Origin: Spirochaetaceae bacterium
Lineage (GTDB): Bacteria; Spirochaetota; Spirochaetia; Treponematales; Breznakiellaceae
Direction: 5' to 3'
NCBI GenBank assembly: GCA_031265535.1
Contig: JAISCO010000286.1
Location: 1 to 6,609, forward strand
Length of the DNA stretch: 6,609 nt
The notes under the pieces were generated by a model, which saw only the letters and a list, made by a program, of their open reading frames with translations, ran no database searches and was not told the origin of the DNA. Below are positions 1 to 4,973 of the stretch, piece after piece. Every line of letters starts with the position of its first letter. The stretch's first letter is position 1. The position numbers and the translations under genes are program-made.

Positions 1-64
1 TTTATCCTAAACCGTTAAATTTTTGAGGTTTATGACAATTTTTTAGTCACTGCTCCCCCTCGCT
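1..64. repeat. Diverged direct repeat, copy 1
   Basis: The first ~64 bases recur at 355-419 with roughly 80-85% identity by eye, beginning with the identical 15-mer TTTATCCTAAACCGT. Both copies run through a T-rich stretch into a C-rich GCTCCCC block. A second short box, CGCT(C/A)CAAAGGTTTT, follows directly in this copy (61-75) but sits about 95 bases further on in the other (514-528). This suggests the two copies differ by an insertion or deletion. No reading frame is shared convincingly, so this looks like a dispersed intergenic repeat. The copy begins at the window edge and may extend further left. Confidence 0.7.
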
Positions 65-70
65 CCAAAG

Positions 71-90
71 GTTTTTGTATTCACAAAAAC
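71..90. other. Small perfect hairpin
   Basis: GTTTTTGT (71-78) is followed by a 4-nt loop and ACAAAAAC (83-90), a perfect 8-bp inverted repeat. It has no U-run suited to a terminator and no neighbouring gene end inside the window. Its role is unknown. Confidence 0.45.
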
Positions 91-185
91 GCTTTTACGC
101 TACCCCCACCCATTAACAGTGGCTAGTGGACAGCTTTTCCATATCTGCTAATCACTTAATCACTAAGTGCTTCCCGCATATAGCG

Positions 186-231
186 CTAAAAGTAAAACTG
201 CTAGCTCCGGCGTCAGCAATTTTGCTTTTAG
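186..231. other. Long imperfect hairpin (17-bp arms)
   Basis: The arms at 186-202 and 215-231 pair over 17 positions: 15 Watson-Crick pairs, one G-T wobble and one C-A mismatch on the + strand. On the - strand these two exceptions become an A-C mismatch and a G-T wobble. The 12-nt loop contains AGCTCCGGCGTC. The structure is too long to be chance in so short a region, yet no gene flanks it closely. It could be a small-element end pair, a transcript terminator for a gene off the left edge, or part of a dispersed repeat. Confidence 0.5.
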
Positions 232-254
232 AAAATTTGAGGAGGAGGAGGAAT

Positions 255-282
255 GAGCAATTAAAAGTGAGCAGTTAAAAGT
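255..282. repeat. Two 14-bp tandem units
   Basis: GAGCAATTAAAAGT (255-268) is followed immediately by GAGCAGTTAAAAGT (269-282), differing at one base. The pair runs directly into the GTTGA array. Upstream is a GGA-triplet run (241-252) that resembles a strong ribosome-binding site in front of ATG at 253, but that frame stops after three codons (ATG AGC AAT TAA), so no gene starts here. Confidence 0.6.
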
Positions 283-333
283 TGAGTTGAGTTGAGTTGA
301 GTTGAGTTGAGTTGAGTTGAGTTGAGTTGAGTT
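281..333. repeat. GTTGA pentanucleotide tandem array (10 units plus 3 nt)
   Basis: Ten perfect copies of GTTGA occupy 281-330, followed by a partial GTT. Perfect short-unit arrays of this length are prone to slipped-strand change in copy number. It lies about 240 bp upstream of the vapBC promoter and is not inside any credible ORF, so any effect would be on transcription or on DNA structure. It may instead simply be unselected satellite-like DNA next to the duplicated box at 355. Confidence 0.9.
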
Positions 334-354
334 CAAATAAAAAGGGGAAGCGCA

Positions 355-419
355 TTTATCCTAAACCGTCAAAATTTTGAAGTTTATGATAAATTTTTTC
401 GACGCGGCTCCCCCCGCCC
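355..419. repeat. Diverged direct repeat, copy 2
   Basis: This is the second copy of the box at position 1, starting with the same TTTATCCTAAACCGT. The following stretch to about 568 has only a TTG-start reading frame (377-607) that runs into the vapBC promoter and resembles nothing known. I see no gene between this repeat and the vapBC operon. Confidence 0.7.
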
Positions 420-568
420 AAAAAACGGCACGTGAACTAGTGAGCGTGTTTAAGTATGTGGCAGCATGGCGTAGACCCCTAAAAATTTACTGTTACATGC
501 TGCTTACAGTCCGCGCTACAAAGGTTTTGCTTTTGCGGTCTTGTCCTTTCTTAAATCAAAAAAATTTG

Positions 569-598
569 TTGACATTAGTATATATTTACGTATATACT
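569..598 (+). promoter_or_regulatory. vapBC promoter (sigma-70 type)
   Basis: A perfect -35 box TTGACA (569-574) is followed, after an 18-nt spacer, by TATACT (593-598), one mismatch from consensus. The predicted transcript start is near 605, leaving a short leader with the ribosome-binding site AAGGGG at 606-611 and the vapB ATG at 622. The -10 and nearly the whole spacer lie inside a perfect inverted repeat, which fits an autorepressed operon. Confidence 0.75.
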
Positions 599-602
599 AA
601 TG
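573..602. promoter_or_regulatory. Probable VapB/VapBC operator palindrome
   Basis: CATTAGTATATA (573-584) and TATATACTAATG (591-602) form a perfect 12-bp inverted repeat around the 6-nt spacer TTTACG. It overlaps the end of the -35 box and covers the -10 of the vapBC promoter. AbrB-fold VapB antitoxins, alone or complexed with VapC, are known to bind palindromes in their own promoters and repress them. Position and symmetry make that the natural reading here, although binding is inferred. Confidence 0.75.
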
Positions 603-621
603 AATAAGGGGATTAAACAAG

Positions 622-852
622 ATGCGCATAACAAAGGTTTTCAGGAGTGGAAATAGCCAGGCGATACGTATTCCCAAAGAATACAAAATAGATGAAGAAG
701 AATTATATATAAATAAAATAGGAAATACGATTGTCCTTTTCCCAAAAAATGACCCGTGGGATTTATTTAAGAAAAGTCTTACAGATTTTTCAGATGATTA
801 TTTTATAAACGGGAGAAATCAGCCGAAAATTCAGAAAAGGAAGAAGGAATAG
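622..852 (+). CDS. vapB: VapB-type antitoxin, AbrB/SpoVT fold (VagC-like)
   Basis: This 76-residue protein is the antitoxin half of a type II toxin-antitoxin pair. Residues 1-44 match the swapped-hairpin AbrB/MazE DNA-binding pattern, with the characteristic opening F-R-S-G-N-S-Q-A-I-R-I-P followed by beta-strand segments ending in IVLFP. The C-terminal half (PWDLF to the end) is acidic, aromatic, then lysine-rich, and is expected to wrap the toxin. The ATG at 622 follows AAGGGG by 10 nt. The stop codon TAG (850-852) shares its G with the GTG start of the downstream toxin, so the two are translationally coupled. The protein is expected to neutralise VapC and to repress its own promoter by binding the palindrome at 573-602. 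The pair has an AT-rich composition unlike the folate genes, compatible with horizontal acquisition. Confidence 0.9.
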   Translation: MRITKVFRSGNSQAIRIPKEYKIDEEELYINKIGNTIVLFPKNDPWDLFKKSLTDFSDDYFINGRNQPKIQKRKKE

Positions 853-1247
853 TGTATTTATTAGACACCAATATTTGTATATATATTGTTAACAAACATC
901 CAACCGAAATAGTAAACAGGTTGGAAAAATATCAACCGTCTGAAATTAAAATATCCTCAATAACAGTAGCGGAAATGGAATATGGGGCATCAAAAAGCAA
1001 ATATCGGGAAAAAAACAGAGAAGCGCTAAAGAAATTCTTGTCTCCTTTTGAAATAATTAATTTTGATTCTATGGATGCGGAAATTTACGGAATAATTAGA
1101 TCTGAATTAGAACAGGACGGAAATATTATTGGACCATATGATATGCAGCTTGCCGCGCAAGCCTTGAGGACAGATTATGTATTTGTGACAAATAATATCA
1201 GGGAATTCAAAAAGATAAAAAGATTAAAAATAGAAAATTGGATATAG
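852..1247 (+). CDS. vapC: VapC-type PIN-domain ribonuclease toxin
   Basis: This 131-residue PIN-domain protein has the usual length and all the expected catalytic acidic positions: D5 in MYLLDTN, E41 in ITVAEMEYG, and D97 in GPYDMQLAAQAL. It also has the TNN motif near residues 113-115 and the typical ending with IENW. The family cleaves RNA in a magnesium-dependent manner. Members of this subgroup, paired with VagC-like antitoxins, have been shown to cut initiator tRNA, though the target here is inferred. Translation begins at GTG 852, overlapping the vapB stop by one base. Purine-rich AAGGAAGAAGGA just upstream, inside vapB, supplies the ribosome-binding site. No residue expected for activity is missing, so the module looks intact and functional. 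It lies beside repeats and a candidate mobile element rather than within a host operon. Confidence 0.93.
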   Translation: MYLLDTNICIYIVNKHPTEIVNRLEKYQPSEIKISSITVAEMEYGASKSKYREKNREALKKFLSPFEIINFDSMDAEIYGIIRSELEQDGNIIGPYDMQLAAQALRTDYVFVTNNIREFKKIKRLKIENWI

Positions 1248-1264
1248 AAATATTGGACTTGTGA

Positions 1265-1298
1265 AACAACTTGGTTAGTTGTTGCAGGACTAAAGTCC
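1265..1298. other. Paired hairpins downstream of vapC
   Basis: AACAACT (1265-1271) pairs with AGTTGTT (1277-1283) across a 5-nt loop. Immediately after it, GGACT (1287-1291) pairs with AGTCC (1294-1298). They begin 18 nt after the vapC stop, so they may help end or stabilise the vapBC transcript, but there is no U-run as in a classical intrinsic terminator. Just beyond, GCAAAATGCG occurs twice 12 nt apart (1309 and 1321). Confidence 0.4.
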
Positions 1299-1354
1299 GC
1301 CAAGTCTCGCAAAATGCGTTGCAAAATGCGGCGTTTTGTAGTTTTTAAGCGGAA

Positions 1355-1374
1355 TCGGAAACTGAAGTTTCCGA
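1355..1374. repeat. Palindromic element, CGGAAACT type
   Basis: TCGGAAACT and AGTTTCCGA (9-bp arms around GA) form a near-perfect palindrome. The same arms, CGGAAACT and AGTTTCCG, recur at 4855-4880, and a related (A)ACTGGA core occurs at 5881-5929. The recurrence in three separate intergenic gaps marks it as a dispersed palindromic repeat rather than a gene-specific signal. Confidence 0.6.
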
Positions 1375-1416
1375 ACAACTCTATTAAACAAAAAAATGTC
1401 AAGCCAAAATTAAAAC

Positions 1417-1430
1417 ACCCACCAGTGGGT
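1417..1430. other. Short palindrome ACCCAC-CA-GTGGGT
   Basis: A perfect 6-bp inverted repeat with a 2-nt centre lies just left of the candidate mobile element. It may be part of the sequence into which the element inserted. No regulatory role can be assigned. Confidence 0.35.
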
Positions 1431-1438
1431 TTACATGC

Positions 1439-1555
1439 CAGCCTGTGTAAAAACTCAAAAAATCGAAATTATACCGCTATATATAGTTGTATAATGCCAC
1501 ATAATAAATCAAATAACGCTATATATGGAAGCGCAATGACTTTTGACACAGCCTG
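1439..1555. mobile_element. Candidate 117-bp miniature inverted-repeat element (MITE)
   Basis: The left end CAGCCTGTGTAAAAACTC (1439-1456) and the reverse complement of the right end, CAGGCTGTGTCAAAAGTC (1538-1555), match at 15 of 18 positions. The element is flanked directly on both sides by ATGC (1435-1438 and 1556-1559), a 4-bp target-site duplication. Inside are an AT-rich palindromic core (ATTATAC 1468-1474 paired with GTATAAT 1489-1495, enclosing CTATATATAG) and a 10-nt direct repeat CGCTATATAT (1475 and 1517). There is no transposase, so it is non-autonomous. The parent insertion-sequence family cannot be named from this sequence. Chance matching of both the ends and the duplication is unlikely but not excluded. 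Confidence 0.65.
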
Positions 1556-1657
1556 ATGCGCTCCGCGCCGGTATCCCGGAAGCAGCCGTTGAGCCGTGCC
1601 TTCAGGTACGAAAACGGCGATTGGCATACGCGGCTGAATAGGGGTGAGGGGGGCTAA
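1556..1657 (+). CDS. Small ORF of 33 residues, doubtful
   Basis: ATG at 1556 opens a 33-codon frame ending TAA 1655-1657, encoding a basic, aromatic-containing peptide (includes PLSRAFRYENGDWHTRLN). Its start codon coincides with the right-hand ATGC duplication of the candidate mobile element, and there is no good ribosome-binding site. Its last codons overlap the stop of the convergent 1006-residue gene. If the element were removed, the same frame would stay open for seven more codons upstream, to a TAA at 1411. It could be a remnant of an older gene or chance. Confidence 0.2.
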   Translation: MRSAPVSRKQPLSRAFRYENGDWHTRLNRGEGG

Positions 1658-4600
1658 TATGAAACTGAAAACCCCCAGCCTATATACCATATATTGTTGG
1701 AAGAACCTTTTTCAATCTCTGAAAGTTTTAAGGCGCAGGTAAGATTTAAGCTTATTTTTACCGGTAAAACTGTAACAGGAACAATCGAAGATACGGCGCT
1801 TATACGGAATATTACTGAATTGATTAACCGGCTGTCTTCAATACTTGGCGTAGAAACCGGACGCGCTCTGTTTTCATCGCCCAGGTAAACCCAGCGGTAG
1901 CCCAAACTCGCGAATATCCGGTTAAAATATAAATGCGATAAGTTTTTTTGTATTTCAAACGACACCGGACTCCATTCAAATTCTCCGCCGATAAGCCATT
2001 GGTATGTATACGTGTATGGCCCGCCGGCGTATTCTTTTACTACAGCGCTGTCAAATATTGAACTGCTATAGCGCGGTGAATGGCCTAAATAGTTCATGCC
2101 GTATTTGTCATATACGCCGTATAACGATGCTCGAAAAGCGAAATTCCTTACGACCGGAATATCACGCAGCGCGCGAATCGATTCGGCGGACAGTTTAAAA
2201 AAATCTTCAAAGCGCGGATAAATATCTTCTTCAAATAACGGACTTTTGACGTATAATTGATTCTGAAAACCATTTCCAAAACGCTCCCATGATGCAAGCA
2301 TAAAATTTGAAAGCTGTAAGCCGGCTGATGTAGAATGTTTTTCCTGCCGCAGCGGCCAATTATACGCGTGTTCTTCGCTGTTGTTGTAATTAAAAAAATA
2401 CCATTTACTGGAGAACATTCCCAAGACCGTTAAAGACAAACGCTCATTTCCTAAGGGTATGCGGTACGAGGCTTGAATATCGGCGCGTGTCTGACGTACC
2501 GGGACTTTTAAATCCTCGTCATTTACGATGACGACATCGGAAAACGCGGCTGTTAAAGGCAGCATAAAGCTAAAATTTTTCCATGTAATGCCGGTGGGGA
2601 TGCTATTATAATGAAAATCATATCCCGCGCTTAGAAGAATTAAATTTTGATCCATCGGGTCCGATATATACGAAAATATTCCAACGCCGTCTAGACGTAA
2701 ATTTTCAAAATTACCGGATGTTTCAAACGCGTCCGCGCTGTTTCCAATTATAGAATTAACTATAGGGCTTACTATTGGGAATGGAAGCCATAAATTAAAC
2801 GGATTAAAATATTTTACCGGATTGTAAAATTTTTCCGGCAGAAGTCGCGCGGCGTCAATTTTATTATATTCATCCTCTGTTATTATACTGCCGCTTTCCC
2901 AAGGGATCATCCTAAGAGCAGCAACTGTGTTTTCAGATTCCGGTAAAACATCCGGATGCGCCAAAAGCGCGTCCCATATAGAAAACGACGCGCGGTAATA
3001 AACTGTATTTCCTGATGATACAGGCTGGAAAACTCCTCCCGAAAAATCAATATCACTAAAATACGCCGACGCGCTTCCGGTATCACCGGAAGCGTCCGGC
3101 AGACTATTTATGGACACCGAAGCCAATTTATACATTCTGTCGTCATTGTTATACGAAAAATAAAGCCGCCCGTCCGAGAATCGCAGACCGCGCATATAAC
3201 GCCATAAATCTGCATCGTCATCAAGATCACCGCGCAGTGTGTAAACTGCGCGTGTTTTATAGTTAAATAATGACAACTCGCGTATGCCGGATTTTGCCGA
3301 CGTAAAGGCTATCCACTCGTCATCAATTGGCGACGGGTTTGAAAATAACAGCGTTTCGCTTCCGCGAAGCAGTATTTCCTCGTTCTTGCCTTGTTTATCG
3401 TTTCCTGAACGGTATACAAGGTTAGAAATATGCGTATCCGAATTGAGAGCGGCAACGCCGTCTCTAAAATATCGGGCATTGTATAAGCCTTTCCATTCGC
3501 GCCCTGTACGAAAACCGTTTGAAGTATTATATTCAACAACAATCGCGCGGGAAAATTGACCGGCGTTTGCGCCCAGTCTTTGATATGTTGATACAAGTAT
3601 TCGCTTTCCATCCGCCGATACGTCAATCGCGTACGCCGCGCTATCTATTGCCGCGGCAGTCTTTATTTTTTTTGTTACCGTATTGTACATGATTATTTTA
3701 CCGGCAAGACTATCGATAAAATATATTTTTTCACCGGCGGCGGCAGTATCTTTTATGCTGCTTTTTCCGCCATAAATAACGCCGGATGTATTTTCTTCTA
3801 CCCCGTCAATAGCAAGGCTTTCTTTGAAATTATTCCAACCGTCAATTATTGAAATTCCGTACACCCTTTTAAAAATATCATAAAACCCGGAATTATAAAA
3901 AATTAACGATGCGTGAAAATGTTTCCCAATTTCGCGCCAAAGCTCGCCATACTTTTCCATTCCATATTCTTTCTGTAAATATGAACTGAATAAACCGCCG
4001 TAATAGTAATATGTATTGCCCAACGGAGGCATATCCCAAACGCCTTCCGTCTGAAACGGAGTCTTAAAATTATTTTCAAGTATGTCCTGGCGGAGTTTTT
4101 GTTTTATCAACGGGTCGTTGGAACGCCCTGTCCCGTCAAGGCTTTCAAAACTTACCGCCGCGCCTTCAACCATAAACCATGGCGCGTTGAGCCCCGCCGG
4201 ATAAACCCAGCCGCCAAATATACGGTACAAAATTTCAGCGGCGGTTCCGCGTGTTGTTCCTGTAACCGCGTGCGTCATCTCATGCAAAAAGAGCGTTTCC
4301 AACGAATTGGTAAAGACTGTCCATTCAATGGATGCCGGAGTATCAAAAATAACAATGTGCGGATATGGCAGCGGATTCATGTAACCGTTGTGTTCATCTG
4401 TTTCCGGCGTTATGACAACCGGAACCCTGCGGTCAAGCGTTAGACCGGTGAGCGCGGATACTTTGTCATATACCGCGTCAGCTCGCGCCGCTAATTTTTG
4501 AGCCGTAACGCCGGACTCTTTTGAATATATAAACTCAAAATGCTCTGTCCTCAAAACGCGCAAAATAGAATACGGCTTAAAATGCTGGGCTGCGAGAGGA

Positions 4601-4674
4601 AGTGCGCCGCATAGTATAAAAAAAAGTACTAAAATTAATAGAAAGCTGATTTTAGATTTCAATACACGATACAT
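1654..4674 (-). CDS. Secreted HExxH metalloprotease-like protein with propeller-like middle and outer-membrane beta-barrel
   Basis: This 1006-residue protein starts with a signal peptide (basic head, hydrophobic core 10-25, likely cleavage after PLAA near residue 29). Residues ~35-290 are a gluzincin-type peptidase domain: HEMTH at 131-135 supplies H131, E132 and H135, and E170 in WFMVEGAA is the likely third zinc ligand. Residues ~300-580 have repeated TolB/WD40-like strand patterns (such as YAIDVSADGKRILVSTY and PSPIDDEWIAFTS). After an NPVKYFNPFNLWLPFP linker (618-633), residues ~650-1006 alternate aromatic and polar residues like a transmembrane barrel and end in an aromatic (SVSY). I infer an outer-membrane protein with a periplasmic or surface protease. 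The exact family is not recognised, and the substrate is unknown. The ATG at 4674 has no visible Shine-Dalgarno sequence. Upstream lie a 14-G run and a 32-codon ORF ending 5 nt before this start. The gene is separated from folD by a strong terminator, so it is transcribed independently. Confidence 0.85.
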   Translation of the reverse strand: MYRVLKSKISFLLILVLFFILCGALPLAAQHFKPYSILRVLRTEHFEFIYSKESGVTAQKLAARADAVYDKVSALTGLTLDRRVPVVITPETDEHNGYMNPLPYPHIVIFDTPASIEWTVFTNSLETLFLHEMTHAVTGTTRGTAAEILYRIFGGWVYPAGLNAPWFMVEGAAVSFESLDGTGRSNDPLIKQKLRQDILENNFKTPFQTEGVWDMPPLGNTYYYYGGLFSSYLQKEYGMEKYGELWREIGKHFHASLIFYNSGFYDIFKRVYGISIIDGWNNFKESLAIDGVEENTSGVIYGGKSSIKDTAAAGEKIYFIDSLAGKIIMYNTVTKKIKTAAAIDSAAYAIDVSADGKRILVSTYQRLGANAGQFSRAIVVEYNTSNGFRTGREWKGLYNARYFRDGVAALNSDTHISNLVYRSGNDKQGKNEEILLRGSETLLFSNPSPIDDEWIAFTSAKSGIRELSLFNYKTRAVYTLRGDLDDDADLWRYMRGLRFSDGRLYFSYNNDDRMYKLASVSINSLPDASGDTGSASAYFSDIDFSGGVFQPVSSGNTVYYRASFSIWDALLAHPDVLPESENTVAALRMIPWESGSIITEDEYNKIDAARLLPEKFYNPVKYFNPFNLWLPFPIVSPIVNSIIGNSADAFETSGNFENLRLDGVGIFSYISDPMDQNLILLSAGYDFHYNSIPTGITWKNFSFMLPLTAAFSDVVIVNDEDLKVPVRQTRADIQASYRIPLGNERLSLTVLGMFSSKWYFFNYNNSEEHAYNWPLRQEKHSTSAGLQLSNFMLASWERFGNGFQNQLYVKSPLFEEDIYPRFEDFFKLSAESIRALRDIPVVRNFAFRASLYGVYDKYGMNYLGHSPRYSSSIFDSAVVKEYAGGPYTYTYQWLIGGEFEWSPVSFEIQKNLSHLYFNRIFASLGYRWVYLGDENRARPVSTPSIEDSRLINSVIFRISAVSSIVPVTVLPVKISLNLTCALKLSEIEKGSSNNIWYIGWGFSVSY

Positions 4675-4679
4675 ATAAT

Positions 4680-4778
4680 TTAATATAAGTAATGAGCCTT
4701 AGGCGCGGCAAGCTCGGCACGGGCCGGAATAATATAGGGATATTTGACCGGAGGCTCGTTTACCCCCCCCCCCCCCAT
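4680..4778 (-). CDS. Upstream ORF (32 codons) running through the poly-G tract
   Basis: ATG at 4778-4776 opens a frame that reads four GGG codons from the G run, then a proline- and alanine-rich peptide (VNEPPVKYPYIIPARAEL...). It stops at TAA 4682-4680, 5 nt before the ATG of the 1006-residue gene. With the present G count the frame is open. One G fewer would place TAA directly after the tract, and one more would lead to a TAA in GCC-TAA at about 4702-4700. The ORF has no clear ribosome-binding site, so translation is unproven. It could act as a leader that couples translation to the SD-less downstream gene, or it could be chance. Confidence 0.3.
   Translation of the reverse strand: MGGGGVNEPPVKYPYIIPARAELAAPKAHYLY
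4763..4776. repeat. Homopolymer C14 (G14 on the coding strand of the downstream gene)
   Basis: Fourteen consecutive C on the + strand, that is G14 on the - strand, lie 89-102 nt upstream of the start of the large outer-membrane protein gene. Poly-G tracts upstream of tpr genes in Treponema pallidum are established phase-variation elements that change transcription as the tract length slips. The position and the kind of downstream gene are analogous here. The - strand has AT-rich -10-like sequences downstream of the tract (TATATT/TATTAT near 4728-4737) but no good -35, so a promoter is suggested rather than shown. Confidence 0.9.
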
Positions 4779-4854
4779 CAGTTTTAGATCTGAAAGACCG
4801 GATAATTTCTAAAATTAACGGACAGCATCACAAAAATGCGCAAAAAATGTTCAA

Positions 4855-4880
4855 CGGAAACTGGAGTTTCCGCGGAAACT
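4855..4880. repeat. Overlapping palindromes, CGGAAACT/AGTTTCCG
   Basis: CGGAAACT (4855-4862), AGTTTCCG (4865-4872) and CGGAAACT (4873-4880) lie in a row. The middle arm can pair with either neighbour: the left pair makes a stem with a GG centre, the right pair a perfect 16-bp palindrome. It sits between the folD terminator and the poly-G tract, about 80 nt upstream of the tract. The same arms occur at 1355-1374. The three-arm layout could be a regulator site or a mutually exclusive RNA switch, but a dispersed repeat is the simplest explanation. Confidence 0.6.
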
Positions 4881-4929
4881 ATATTTACATATTCACTGCA
4901 AAAGTATTTTTGTATTTGTTTTAATCCAT

Positions 4930-4965
4930 AAAAAAAGCGGCGTTGATAATATTCAACGCCGCTTT
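4930..4965 (-). terminator. Intrinsic terminator of the fchA-folD operon
   Basis: Reading on the - strand, a perfect 13-bp stem (AAAGCGGCGTTGA at 4934-4946 pairing with 4953-4965) with a 6-nt loop is followed by seven U. It begins 8 nt past the folD stop. The geometry is textbook rho-independent, and it should insulate the downstream 1006-residue gene from folD transcription. Confidence 0.95.
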
Positions 4966-4973
4966 CATGATGA

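Noticed and set aside
241..261. GGA-rich ribosome-binding-site-like run followed by ATG
   Set aside because: The frame terminates after three codons, so it is either chance or a relic.
281..333. CRISPR-like or origin-like repeat array
   Set aside because: The units are 5 bp with no spacers, and there are no DnaA-box-like clusters or cas genes nearby.
377..607. + strand 76-codon frame with TTG start upstream of vapB
   Set aside because: It has no ribosome-binding site, begins inside the dispersed repeat, and runs through the vapBC promoter and operator. The composition is not protein-like.
1175..1402. - strand 75-codon frame antisense to the vapC tail
   Set aside because: It overlaps the real toxin gene and palindromes and has no recognisable protein features.
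1469..1690. - strand 73-codon frame over the MITE and the end of the large gene
   Set aside because: It overlaps the C-terminal codons of the 1006-residue protein in another frame and crosses the candidate mobile element.
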